From contig CAJINV010000004.1 of the NCBI GenBank assembly GCA_905178155.1, positions 528,969 through 592,968 of the forward strand: a DNA stretch of 64,000 nucleotides, written 5' to 3'. Made by a program: the position numbers and the translations under genes. Positions 49,001 through 60,900 of the stretch are shown here, in pieces; positions within the stretch are counted from its first letter, which is position 1; every line of letters begins with the position of its first letter. This stretch comes from Amoebophrya sp. A120 (lineage: Eukaryota; Sar; Dinophyceae; Syndiniales; Amoebophryaceae). Under the pieces are notes generated by a model. That model was not told the DNA's origin. It saw only the letters and a list, made by a program, of their open reading frames with translations, and did not search any database.

Positions 49001-52000
49001 CAAGTTTTATTTTTTTCGTTGGAAAGTCAAAGTTTTGTCGTGTATTCTCAACTTCAGCGTGTGTGGCAGTGGTGAATTTGTGTTGCATACAGTGCAGACG
49101 AGCTGGCTGCGGGGAGCGCATACGACGCGTACGATTCCATGAACGCACTTAACGAGGAAGAAGATTCGGAATTATTAGATTCCGCCTACGGGAGCGACAG
49201 CGACCAGTACTCCGGTATTAGAATTAGATAACTGCATAAGATTATGACTTTCCTTGCGCGCGGGATGCACGCATCTGCAGTCAGACCACGTGGCCATGCA
49301 CAGACAGTTGGAGTCAGACGGATATCTTTATCTGAGCAGCCTTGTTTATTTTGTCATACGCTAAAAATATGCTTTCTGTTTATTTCTACTGCGTGTGGAA
49401 GTCCCAGGATTATTTGCATCAAATTTATACATAGAGAAGATGAAGATGATGAAATGAACGTACTCTATCAGGTGCAGATTTGTCATTCGCTTTGAACAGC
49501 AAGAGCGACCAACCGAACGTGACCGCGGCCGTTCCTGCGCTCGGCAGCGGGATAAACGCGACAACGCCTGCTGGTATCAAGCGCAAATATGTCTGGGGCT
49601 GGGAAGCGACTTCAAAAGTTGTGATGTTGTTTGTAGTCAGTCGTACAAAAATCTGTCATGCGCGTCGAGTATGTGAAGCTGGCCACTTTTGGCCTCGACG
49701 ACCACATGCGAAGTTATAGGCATTGCAAGACTCATCATCTCGGCCCCGCATTGCAAACGGATTTTCCGGGCCGCGACAAACCTGTATGACAAACGAACCT
49801 TCTGCATTTTTCCAAAACCAGGCGTTGTTGCACGTTATAGGTACTACTCCGTCCATCCCCGGTCTCAACCCGTTGAACCCTGCGAACCCAGGACTGCAAG
49901 CCGGGCTCCAAGCCGCGCTGGGGGGCGCCTTGAATCAGACCGGGCCCGGGCAGCCGGCAATTCAGCAAGCGTTGCAAAACGCGCAGGCTGCTCTTGGAGC
50001 AGCCGCGACCCCCCCGCCAGTGCTGAACATCACGGTGACACCGGCGCCGGTGTCTCTCGAAGACCAAGTGAAAAAGCTGACCGAGCAGGTAGCGCAGAAC
50101 ACGGCGGCGCTCTCGAACGGCGCGAACGCCGTGCCCGCTGTTTTTCCGCCCCCAGGATCCCTCCGCCCCATCGTTCTCAGCCCCCTTACCGTGGCCCCGC
50201 CGCCGCCACCACCGCCTCCTGTTGTGGTACCAGCGCCGGCGCCGGCCACCCCACCTCCACCCAGCAGCTTCAATCTCCCAAACGGCGGCTATGTGCTGAA
50301 GACCAACGGCATGACGGTGGTGCAGCCCGGTTCGCCTTATTTGCAGGGGTCGGCGACGACAGTGGCGCCGGTGGGTGGCGCGGCCGCGCAGGTATTGATA
50401 AAAGGGATATAGTTTTATCATCCGGTTTGTTTTGTTGACTAGGACTCCTAATTCATAATTGGCGTTGTCTTCCAAGCGACCGCACAGAACGCATATGCAA
50501 TGAGCATCAACTTCTACTGCTGCACCATACGTAGAAAGTGGATAGTATCGATGTACATGCAGTTAATACGTCACTGCTTTGTATTGTTAACAGGGCGACG
50601 ATGACACGCCGCCTGCGTATTTGCAACCCCTGATCGACTCCATTGACAAGTTTACGCTGTGTGAAGTCTTTACTAACGCCACATCTTTTCCATGGGCCCC
50701 AGATGAAAAATTTGTGATGTGCTTATTGCCTGTTAATCGATAAAGATTGCATGTTGAACTTTGAATATTTGATACACGATGTGTGTCGTCCTTGTTCAAG
50801 GAGTTGCCTGGCATTTTTTTTTTGCCCTTGATCAGAAAGTGGCTCCTTTCATCACTCTGCATATGCTGGATCAAGTCACAGCAGGCCAATGCCACGAACC
50901 CGGCCGCAGCTGCCACTGGGGGAATCACGCTGGCGGAAACGAAGCGCAAGTTCTTGTCGAAATTGGACATGCACAGTTTCTCCTCGAAGACAGACGCGAT
51001 GGAAGAGTTCAAGCGAGAAGCGACAGAAGCTGAAATAGAGGGCGGGAAAGCTAGCGTGGAAGATGAAAGTACTAGCAGTGAAGCAGCGGCAGTGGCAACG
51101 GAGGCAGATGAAACTGAAGCTACTTCTACTAGCGAAGCAGATCTAGCAGACACTCACGTAAGTGAACGTGACGGAGAGGCTTTGCAAGAAGCTGAGGAAG
51201 CAGAAACAACCGGCGAGGACTCTACGCGGCTGCGGCCATCTGAACGAACCGAACTGCAGAGGAGCGAAATGTCGGTGTCGCGGCAAAGCGAGGATAGCGT
51301 GCTGGCAACACCGGCGAATGAAGAGGAGAAAGTGGGAAGTCACCACCAGCGGAGGAATGTGGCCGGAACAAGTGGGCCGACACAAGACGATGCAGCAGCG
51401 GTTGCACAGCCGTATGCAAAGGAACGCAGATTTGTGTTGAATCGAGTATAGCTATAGAGATTATGTCTGCTATGGATCAGGTGTATCGCATCTAATGAAT
51501 AAGGCGCTTCATCGGGCGAGTTGCTGCGAACCACCCAGCTCGAGGATGGAGCTCGACTTCCTTGGTTGAATGTAATAAATTTGCGTCTTGCATAGTAAGC
51601 AACTAACCGACCGCGTCGTTGGTCCGGAACAGCTGCGCAAGGCCGTCGAAATCGAGCGAGCGAAAGCGGAAGAGAAACGGCTGAAGGCGATCTTGCAGGG
51701 AACGAGTACGGAGGCAGAGCGACGAGCTGCCTATGAACTGCAAAAGTAAAAACTAGTATAAAATGCATTACAAATTTTCTCAGCACGAGAGATGGAATTT
51801 GTCAAGCTGATTTGCGTTGGGAACAAGATCTGTAATGTTGCAAGACTTGCATTTATACGAAACGAATACGATAATTTTGCAGTGGATACCGCCAGGACAG
51901 CGGCAATGCTCCACAACGCGGATGCGGCAGAGACCGAAGAGGACGTCCGGGACATCTACAAAGCCAAGTGGGATATGGACCGCTCAAGCGTTACGCTCTC

Positions 52001-52258
52001 AAGTGTTACACAAAGTTGTCATGCGAAAACACTAAAAGCGCAGGGCAGGCGAGAGATTGATTGCGCGTTTTGCATTACAAATTTGGAACGGATTCCCGTG
52101 CTGCTCAGCCCTTCCAGAATTTGTCATGCGAAGCACCTTGATCGTCTGGCGGCTCATCGTGATTTTGCATAACAAATCATGTAACAGTTGAGAACGATGC
52201 AACGTTTGAGAACGCCATATGGGAAGCGGAGGACTTGGAGCGGAGTTTTGACGCGTGA
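46054..52258 (+). CDS. Gene C: charged, Pro-rich, probably secreted protein
   Basis: ATG at 46054, with an in-frame TGA at 46030. Removing 13 TIR elements and two GT-AG introns leaves exactly 3,000 nt (999 residues; TGA at 52256). The start M-K-L-T-P-Y-L-R-A-G-G-P-L-C-A-A-G-L could be a weak signal peptide. Next come a His/Lys run (H-K-H-K-H-K-K-H-R), an acidic E/S/T-rich stretch, a Leu-rich segment, a Pro-rich section (49850-50390) with P-V-L-N-I-T-V-T, then P-L-I-D-S-I-D-K-L-I-K-S-Q, and a charged helix R-K-A-V-E-I-E-R-A-K-A-E-E-K. The N-x-T-V and D-S-I-x-x-L phrases recall the tails of genes A and B. No family or enzyme motif recognised. Confidence 0.7.
46687..46853. mobile_element. IE55, diverged family B element (167 bp)
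   Basis: TATCTATTGCAAAAGTAGTG left end, GACTTTTGCAATGCATA right end. Flanks AGAGC/ACGGC. Joins A-G-K-S / G-T-R-K. Confidence 0.65.
46926..47271. mobile_element. IE56, diverged family J-like element (346 bp)
   Basis: TATCCTGGATAAAAACTTCC left end and TATTTCCTCAGGATA right end. Flanks GAATG/CCGAG. Joins K-P-K-N / E-K-K-W in frame. Confidence 0.6.
47349..47503. mobile_element. IE57, introner-like TIR element, family B (155 bp)
   Basis: Perfect GTATG repeats and near-consensus ends. Joins A-E-L-Y / D-R-Y-M. Confidence 0.9.
47560..47776. mobile_element. IE58, introner-like TIR element, family E (217 bp)
   Basis: Perfect ACTCG repeats. Joins N-K-Q-L / A-E-Q-L. Close to the first part of IE53. 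Confidence 0.9.
48065..48296. mobile_element. IE59, introner-like TIR element, family I (232 bp)
   Basis: Repeats ACTGC/ATTGC; arms TATCCCGAGAAAAAACGG and its complement, then a shared ATACAGTTAC. Joins T-G-T-T / A-D-A-A. A GT-AG reading of 48037-48303 keeps the same frame. Confidence 0.75.
48361..48561. mobile_element. IE60, introner-like TIR element, B-related (201 bp)
   Basis: Perfect CAAAG repeats. Ends TATGCACAGCAAAACC and GCTTTTCCGTATCCATA. Joins D-E-N-K / D-A-K-V. Confidence 0.85.
48632..48746. mobile_element. IE61, small family G element (115 bp)
   Basis: Perfect CAGAG repeats. Near-complete hairpin (TATCCACAGAAAAAAAACCA against its complement). Joins T-L-T-E / S-D-K-T. Confidence 0.9.
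48867..49089. mobile_element. IE62, TIR element, family unassigned (223 bp)
   Basis: Perfect CAGTG repeats; starts TACGGGTTGG, ends GTGTTGCATA. Joins E-E-Y-S / A-D-E-L. Confidence 0.8.
49215..49471 (+). other. GT-AG intron 1 of gene C (257 nt)
   Basis: GTATTAGAATT to ACTCTATCAG. Joins D-Q-Y-S / G-A-D-L in frame. Confidence 0.8.
49575..49839. mobile_element. IE63, diverged family A element (265 bp)
   Basis: TATCAAGCGCAAATATGTCT left end. Flanks GCTGG/GGTAC. Joins T-P-A-G / T-P-S-I in frame. Confidence 0.7.
50392..50593 (+). other. GT-AG intron 2 of gene C (202 nt)
   Basis: GTATTGATAAAAG to TTGTTAACAG. Joins A-A-A-Q / G-D-D-D in frame. Confidence 0.8.
50653..50863. mobile_element. IE64, degenerate TIR element (211 bp)
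   Basis: TACGCTGTGTGAAGTC left end, ATCACTCTGCATA right end. Flanks AAGTT/TGCTG. Joins S-I-D-K / L-I-K-S-Q in frame. Confidence 0.5.
51449..51594. mobile_element. IE65, short diverged family A-like element (146 bp)
   Basis: Contains GATTATGTCTGCTATGG at the left and ATTTGCGTCTTGCATA at the right. Flanks GAGTA/GTAAG. Joins L-N-R-V / Q-L-T-D in frame. Confidence 0.5.
51732..51888. mobile_element. IE66, introner-like TIR element, family B (157 bp)
   Basis: Repeats CTGCC/CCGCC. Joins R-R-A-A / R-T-A-A. Confidence 0.85.
51974..52219. mobile_element. IE67, introner-like TIR element, family H (246 bp)
   Basis: Perfect TGGGA repeats. Joins K-A-K-W / E-A-E-D, close to the gene C stop. Confidence 0.9.
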
Positions 52259-53428
52259 GGGAGAAGATAGTGCCGCTAAGAAAAAGACGAGCAATAATAT
52301 CAACATCCGGGGCACCAAGTGCTCGAGCTCGCTCACTGACACTGGAGAGCTGAGTCCTACAATCTCCAACGATATAATCCACCTGTGGCAGTAGAATCAG
52401 AAAGTCTCATCTGGCACAAAATGAAAAAGAACATGATGCAGCAGAAGTGGAAGTGGCAGCTAGAAGACGAGCATCAAAGAAGTCCTAAAAAAATACATTA
52501 AGGCTATACTTTGCACTACTTTTTTCACTTTACATACAACTATCGGATCACGTCCATGTCGCATGTGGCGACGATACCAGATGCAGATGGAATAAATTGT
52601 CCAGAAATCTAACGATGATCAAGAAAGAAGTGATTTGCAGACCATAATTGAAATTGAATTTAAAACCAGAACAAAAAATATACAATGCTTTTATCAGATA
52701 CAGATTCATTATCTCAACTAACAAAGAAAATTATCCGAGAATACAGCCATCATGCTGATGTTTTTTATGAAAAATGTTTCAGCCACAAAAATGTTGTGGA
52801 TAAAGATATTGCCGAAAGAACAAACGCATTGAAAGAGGATCAAATTCCTTGAAATGTCATGTACAATGTTTACAGCGTAAAAGATATTCAAACAAAAACG
52901 GAACTTTTTCATGCATGCCAGGTGCCCGTAGCTCCTATGCTTGTGCTTCAATGGGTAAAAAACGAGCACAAAAAATGCAAAGACGGCACAGTAGGTGCAG
53001 GGTGAAAATCCATTGGGTCAGTATTCCCCTTCGCAGTTTCGTTCTTCTCTTGAAGCTGGAGCTGCAATAAGTACAAAAACAAATCGTTGGCCGCAAAAAT
53101 GATCGCTGTCGTTTTCATTTCTGGAAGGTGCATCAGGGGGCGACTATCAGAGACCGCAATACGTAGTTGTGTAGAGGTACTAAAAACAACTCGCGGCCAG
53201 GGATGCAGCTACAGAAATGGAACACAGGAGGACGAGTGCGCGTCTGCGCGATAAGTTTAAATGATTTCTGTTTGTCACGGCGGGGGGTTCGGTGCTGATG
53301 AGATACTGTCGACTGCGCGCTCATACTTATCGTGATTACGACAACGAGAGTAAATTGATGAAATTGTATGAAAGAAAAAGAGACAGAGAGCGATCAATGC
53401 GCCGCAAAATTAGGCACGGGTCAAAAAT
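52259..53428. other. AT-rich intergenic region downstream of gene C
   Basis: About 1.2 kb with no convincing gene or element. The sequence is AT-rich like the other gaps. Confidence 0.6.
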
Positions 53429-54909
53429 TTGCGCAGCTCAAATCAGCACCAGCACAAAAAACGAAAGTATTTGCTTCTTAATTTTTTTGGCTGCAGTTCT
53501 GAAGAGCGTTGGATGCGATGCTCTGCGTCCAATATGTGGGCTGACGAGCAGCAAGTACTCCCGTCTGTTCATATTTTCTCCAAAGTATTGACTTGCCAGC
53601 ATGCAACGGGGGCCGGCTGTCAGCAGCAGCAGCTCCTGCAGCCTGCCGGCCTCAACGAACAGGAACAGGGACGACCAGCAGCTGCAAGATCAGTGCCATC
53701 AAGTACGTCTTCAAAATTCATCCAGGATTACGAGCGGCGGTGTGGTCCTTATGAATTACAAATATGACAGGGTGTAGATCTCTGTGTGATGCGAAATGTA
53801 ACGTAAGTAGCAATAGCTGTACATCACCAAGATCTGTATGGCAAGAGGGGGACTTCCACGTCTGGGCAGTTTTTTTGTAGTGGTGCAGGGACGCACTGAT
53901 TTGTATGTAATCTTACCACACAACCAAATTCGCCATGAAATTATTATCTGCAAAACTTGTGATGCGTTTTTGCCGTCGTACAAATAAACAAAGGCCGCAT
54001 TGCCATGCAAGGCTCCGCATAGTGGCAGGTGGTCACGTTCATGATGTTTTTTCCAGACCTCCACCCAGACATGTTTGCATTTGATTGCCGCGCAAAAGAA
54101 TCGTCCTCCATGTGGTCGAGGGCAACCAAGGCTCGTGCTGCGTTTCAGGAACCTTTCTACTCGCGCAACGTCTTCAACATCGGTGGAGCTGGAGGCTACA
54201 TACGCATTGCAAATTTTGATTCCCGTAGTACACGATTTTGTACGTCAAAATGATACAGACAACGTTCTCGCTAAGAACGTAAACAAAGCGTGAAGAAACT
54301 TGTCATGCTGAACAATTTTAGCTTTGCATACGAATTTTGATGATGTTTTCAACAGGAGTAGAAACTTTGTCACGCGTTGACACCGTTCGGACGCAACATC
54401 GTGTGCGATACAATTACTGTGGATACTGTAGGCAGATCACCTGTGCTCTGCGGGGAGGTGGAGATGATGATGAAGAGGTGCCCACCAGAAAAATCGCAAC
54501 CATCCAGGACAACCACGACAACATCGCGAAAATCTACCGTGGAGCCCGACGCTCTTCCCAAGAAACCTTATCCCGGAAAAATCGGAGGCGTATTGCACAC
54601 CCCGCGCGGTTCAAGAAGCAAGAGCTGTTTCATCAACGTCGGAACCACCTTGCAAGGACGCCGCGGCGTCGGAATGAAAAAGACAGGAAAGGAGCGAAAG
54701 CGACTCTACTTTCCATCAACTGGGTGCATCGCAAAAGTGCAAATGCAAAAAAAGAGACAGCACGACGACGCACAGGAGGAGGACGAAAGTGGTGCTTCAG
54801 TCCGCGCATCGGCAGCTTCTTGTTCACGAACAAGCGTACTAAAGCCGGGCAACGATTATCTGGAAAAATGGAAAATGAATGTAAAAACTCCAAGCGGCTT
54901 TGCTTTTGA
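53429..54909 (+). CDS. Uncertain coding region upstream of gene D
   Basis: An open frame from 53429, two element-like inserts (IE68, IE69) and a continuing open frame to 54909 can be joined: R-R-C-G-P / A-K-E-S-S-S-M-W ... F-N-I-G-G-A-G-G-Y / R-Q-I-T-C-A-L-R-G-G-G-D-D-D. Gln-rich and Arg-rich, no known domain. The end overlaps another open frame (from 54377), and a short frame S-F-A-D-M-D-K-N-I-N-G-Q-L with a stop at 55054 may be its true C-terminus. It may be a separate small gene or the first exons of gene D. Confidence 0.35.
53750..54086. mobile_element. IE68, diverged family A element (337 bp)
   Basis: CAAATATGACAGGGTG at the left against CACCCAGACATGTTTG at the right. Ends TTTGATT instead of TTTGATA. 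Flanks GTCCT/GCCGC. Frame restored. Confidence 0.55.
54201..54425. mobile_element. IE69, diverged family B-like element (225 bp)
   Basis: TACGCATTGCAAATTTTG left end, GTGCGATACAATTACTGTGG then ATA at the right. Flanks CTACA/CTGTA. An earlier right end near 54330 is also in frame. Confidence 0.45.
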
Positions 54910-57900
54910 TTACAGAAGTAGACCTCAAGAAGCGAAACTGCGAAACGAGGAGGACATCGCGCAAAGAGCTTCCCAGAGAAGCCCGAACATCCACGACCCG
55001 CAGTATTATGGCGCTCTTTCGCGGACATGGACAAAAACATCAACGGCCAGCTGTAAGCTTCGCTGCTGCAAGAAGAGATCCACTAGTACAACGAGGACCT
55101 CCACACGGCAGCACCAGGTAAAGGAGCGGCGAAGCAAAGCAAAGCTTGCCACGACTCCACCCTCTGCTGGTTGTCCACCTGCAGATTCTTACGCGGTTGT
55201 AAAGGATTCGATTGTGAAAAATTTTCTGAAGGCCAAGAAAGTGAGGAAAAGCATCAAAGCAATTTCGTCGCTTTACCTGCTCCTGTCCGGCGCAACGATG
55301 CTGCAGAGCTCTTTTGCCGTCGTTCTTCAACACCCGGAAGACGACGCGGCAGAGGACTTTGGCGTATTCATTGCACAAGCATCGTAACTGGTAGAGCACA
55401 AACTGGATTAGGATTAGGATTTTAGTTACTCTTACAAATTTTCTCAGTATGGAAAATCAGCAAAATGGAGTTTGTCATTCTGGTTTACCTCGAGAAGGAC
55501 AAGGAGATAGATTTGCCATGCCTATCCACAATGAAAGCAATGCGAGTGCGATACTTTTGCAGTGGATACGGGGCCAAGTTTTTTGAGAACGTGCTCGACG
55601 AGGAGAGCTATTCGCCCACGACGACTGGCGGGTCTTCAATTGATGCCGGCAGTCTCGCTTTCGACCAGCAAAGCTCCGACGATGTCAGCCCCGACCCCCC
55701 CTACTCTCTGCTGCAGCAGCAGTGGTCGAGTGGTGGGAGGAAGCCACATGAAAATTTGAACTTGCTCAGCATTCAAAACCAAGCGAAAGCTAGCGGCGCT
55801 ACTTCGGTTGAACAAACATCAAGCGAAAGGACAAGTAGAACTGCTGCAGCCTCGGAAAGGAGCAAAGCAGAGATGAAAACTTCTACTGCTGCAGCGCAAG
55901 AGCAGACCGAAATAAACAAGAAGCGAACAGCAGCGAAAGACGAGCAAGATCCGGCGGAAGTGGGTGGCTTTGAAGCAGATCAACAGCCTTCTAGTAGCGT
56001 CCCTTCCGCCGTAGAGCTACCAAGTGCTCCTTCCTCTGCGGCATTATCTCCAGGACTGCTCGGATTGGAAGCTGAGACCTACGAGGGGGAGGGTGGAGGA
56101 CTGGGGATGTCTAGCGGGATGTTCAATGTCACGGCTGGCTCAAACAGCACGTCGACGTCTACCAGCACGTCAACAACTACTACGACCACAACCTCGACGA
56201 CAACATCGACGTCGACCACCACCTCGACCACGACCACGAGCAGCACCACAACGTCGACCACGACGACAGACAGCTACCTCGGGCAGAACGGACAGGCGAC
56301 GGTCGCACTCGGCTCCGTGCCCGTCGCAACGATTGCCCAGAAAACGCCCACCGGGGTCGGGTTTACCACGGTACTGGCGCCCAATGCGTTCGCCGGACAG
56401 GTCGTGACTGCTGCGGCAAGTGCAGGAGGAGCAGCGGGACAGCCGCAACAGCAGCAACAGGGCGCCAACACCCAAAATAGCCCGCAGATGGCGCAACAGC
56501 AGCAGCAGCAGCCAGGATCTTATGGTATGCAGAACTCCATGGGAGCTGCTGCTGGCACCGGAGCCGGTGTTGGCGGTCCAGCAACGCCGGGAAGCAGTAT
56601 GCAGAACAGCATGGCCGCGAATTATCCTGCTCCGAACTCTGCCAATTCTGCTGGGCCAAATGCGGCCGCAGTTGCTGGAGCACCTGGTGCTTCGCCTTCG
56701 TCAGGGCAGTACCAGTACAGTTCTTCGGGGACGCTGTCTGCATCTCCCGCTGCCGGAGGTCAGGGAGGAACCACGTACTCACAATCCGGGACGACTACGA
56801 TAAATGCAGGAAACGGAGGAGCTGGGGCCACGGCGACCGGAGCCGCCGCAAGCAACCCCACGACGACGACCGGCCAGCCGCAGTACTTTGGCAGCCCCTC
56901 AAGTAGTCCAGGAGCGGCGAGCGCCGGACCTGGTAGCGCTCCACCTTCAGCGATGGGCAATGCAAACAACAAGAATTTACCCCTCGCCTACTCTGGGGCG
57001 AACCCTAATACAGGTGGACCGGGATCGACGTCAAATGCCGGTGGTTCTGCTGCTGGGACCGGCGGCGCACAGCAATCGCAGCAGCTGTCAGGACAGGCAC
57101 AAACAACCGCTTCCGCGACTACAACGGCTGCAACGACGTCGAAAAGCTCTAGTGGAAAAACAGCAAGCTCGACAACCAGCACCACGAGCACGACGACAAG
57201 CACGACTACGGTGTCGACCACTCCGAACGCGACGTCTCTTTTGCAGCCCCTTGGTATTTATGCAGTGCAAATATGGTTGGGTCTGGAAAGAATGGAATAT
57301 TTGTGATGCCAACTCTCGATCATACCAAAATTTGTATTGCTTTCCTTTCGCAGCAGAAGGTACTACGCGGATTCCTGCTGCCGGAGAAGGCATTTCTAAT
57401 GCAGAATAGGCAAGTAGAGAAACAGAAATCATTCGCAAAACCTCTACTCCTGAAAGAGCATGCATTACAGACATCGGAGGTCATGCAAGATTTGCATGAC
57501 AGAGGTGAGTCAGCCAACCTGCAGGACGCAGAAATATTTGCAATCCATAGTACTCAGCACGAGCGCGACGTGTACGATCGGATTTTTTACTCCCAGTCCG
57601 TGGCGGCCTTGCCGACCGAGGTGGTGTTTTTCGGCCCCGAGGGGCTGGATGTCTGCGGCACGGTGTCTTCCTCGCTCTCCCAGGAGGAGTGCGAGAAACA
57701 GAAATTCATCAACGGGGAGCCGCTGCATTGGGAGGGCGTGGTGCGGATGGACAATTTTCCCCCGGGCTATGCCTTGTAAAATCCGTATCGTGCTACTAGT
57801 ACTAGCTGTAGTTGTAATTTTCGCACTTCTGTAAATTTGCCAAGCATGAGCATGAAGACCACAAGCGGAATTATTTGGTATGCCGAGCTCGGTCAGATGA

Positions 57901-60900
57901 AACCAGATTTGTCGATGCAAAAATATTGCATACGATTTTAATTACGACGAGTACGATCCAATTTTTGCAGAGGATACGGACTGCGGGTGGTTAATTCCGC
58001 CGAGTCAGACGCATAAGATCCTGTACTATAACCAAGGCGTGTCGCAAAACAGCACCACCTCGGCCGGGCTCGGAATCCCGCCGAAAAAAAAGTCGCTCGC
58101 GAGCCACCTGCAGAACGGGCTGGTGTGCAAGTTACCGGTGAAAGAGGTGCTGAAACGAAAGGAGATGGAGCACAAGACCGAGCAGGAGCAGCTGAACAAG
58201 AAGCAGCAGCGCGCGGAGGCAATGGACAAGCAAACGCAGCAGCAGCAGGAGGTGCAACAGAAATTGCAGGACGACCAGAAAAAGCAGCTTGAAATGACGC
58301 AGAAGGAGGTGACGAACAAGCAGAGCGACCGTATGAAGCAGGTCAAAGAAATTTTGGACAAAAAGGGGGAAACCGACACGCAAGCCGATTCGGAGATCGA
58401 GGCCTTGAAAAAGCAAAGGGCAGAGCTTATGGTGTGATTCTCAGCTGGAACCATCTCCCATGGAGCATGATTTTGTGATGAAAACGAAATGCCGAGGATG
58501 ACCTGTCATCTACACTGCCATGGAGCGTAGCATGGCAAATCTCTTCGCCTTGACATCCAAGAGCCCGCATTGACAGCTATCCCCTTCGCATCGATTTAGT
58601 CGTGCGCAGCTGAAGCACACGGAAGCAGCTGCAAAGAAACTTTTCTGCTTGTGCCCCTTAATCCATGCAAGACAAATTTACGTATTGTGCTCTACATTTT
58701 TTTTGTCGGTTCAAGATGAGATTGTTTCAGCTGAGCAGGGCATAAAACTGGAGGAAAAAGCAGCGCTTGAGAAAGTAAAAGCGATGGCGGCCAAGGCACA
58801 CGAGGAAAAATCCAAAGAAGAATGGATGAAAAACAAACGTAGTGACTTTTGTACTTCTTGTTAACTCGATTTGATGAAAAATCTTGGTCATGCTACTCCC
58901 TGTCCCTTGTTTACAGGAATCGCAATGACTTTTTGCGTCTTTTTGTCAATGTTTTCATTCCGGGACCACGAGCTTCATCCATCATCAACATTGTCTACTC
59001 ATATTATTGACCGCGCGCAATTATATCAAACAGAAAACCTCGCGGCGAAGTCGCAGGAGATGAAGGCCTTGACAAATTTAGCCCGGAAGCAGGAGGAAGA
59101 AACGCTGAAGGAGCAGCGCATGATGGAGAGCACTATGAAATGCAAAAATGTCTGGGTCAGTCTCAGTCTGGAAGGATTCGACCTTGTGATGCTGTCTTTG
59201 GATTCCAAAAAAGTCTGTATTGCATGACCAGCAAAAGGAGTCCAGTTTGTGCTACGCGGAGAGGGCATTTCTCATGCGGAATAGGCATCAGGAAGCCTTC
59301 TAAAAGTCTGTGATGCTAGGTCATGCATGACAGGCATCATGGATCATGCAAAACATGCATGACAAACCTGGCACTCTTCCAGACCCAGACATTTTTACGA
59401 TCCATAAGCACGCAGAAGACGCAAATGCGGTCCAACGAGAACGACCAGAAAGTGCAGACGCGGCTAGATGAGATCGCTACCAAGGAGCAGATATGCATTT
59501 TCGCAAGACAAGTATCATACTGCTAGGAATAACTGCACTGCAACTTGTAAAGAATTCTACGCAAGAACGAGATATCAGAGCGGCACGGGCACTTGCTTGT
59601 CCTGGTTTAGGGAGCTGCAGAGAAGATTTGTGATGGAAGATTGCAAGAGTTCCGACGCGTGTGATGCTGTATTTGCAAAAATCCATAGCACATGAAAAAG
59701 CGCGCCGAACAAAACAGCAAAGCCACGAGCGTGGTGCAGGTGAAGCTCCAAAAGGAGGAAGAGACCAACGAGAAGGACACGAAGAGTGTGCAAAACGACC
59801 TGAAGACAAAAGAAGAAAAGAACAAGGAAACCTTGGCGAAATCCATCCAAAAGAAGCAAACCGCCGAAGCGCAGTCGAAGCAAGCGGTCGCTGCGCTGGA
59901 AAAATCCATGCAGCAGCAGGAGTCGGTGGATAAACAAAGTATTCGGGACGCGATCAAACGGAAGAATCAAGCGGAAGTGGATGATAAGGATCAACTGAAG
60001 ACGACGGAGGATATGATCCTGTGCATAAGTATAATCGTATTAAGTAGTAGCAAAAATAGCATGACAAATTTCATAGTCAGCAGGAGAAATGCAATGTGTA
60101 ATGCGTATTTGCCTTGAGAAAGAGATATATGAATGCGATTAGTACGAGTGCAATACTTGTGCAATTCATAGAGGAAGACAACAAACAGAAGCTGAAGGCC
60201 AAGGAGACCGCGACCAAGGCAAAGATGAAACAAGCGGAGCAAGACCAGAAGACGAAGATGAAGGACACCGAGACGGGCTACAAGGAAAGTCAAAACACCA
60301 CCGAAATGAAGATGAAGCAGGTATCAAATGCAAAAATGTCGGGGTCTGGAAGAGCCAAACTTGTGATGCTGCATTTGGATGCCAAAAAAAGCTGTATTGC
60401 ATGCGCATGCATGTTGACCAGCAAGAGGATTCAAATTTGGCTACCTGTCATGCTGGTCGCGGAGAGGGCATTTGTCATGCTGGATGCGCATAGATAAGCG
60501 CTCAAAAAATCTGTGATGCTATGGCATACATCACAGAAGTCATGGATCATGGAAAATGTCCACGACAAAGTTGTGCTCTTCCAGACCCAGACATTTTTGC
60601 ATTTGATGACAGGCAGAAGAGGACGACAAGGAGCGCATGAAGGTCACGGAAGAGGGATACAAGCAAAACATCACCTATGGGGTTCTCAAACGTTACATTC
60701 TCAACTGTTACATGGATTTGTGACGCAAGAATGGCAACAGTCAAAGGGACAAGCTTGCTGCTTTCGCATCACAGATTTGGTACAGATTTAGATGCTGCCC
60801 AGCCTCTCGGAGATTTGTCATGCGAAGCAGCTTGATCACGTGGCGGCTTAAGGTAGTCTTGCATTACAGATTCATGTAACAGTTGAGAATGTAACGCTTG

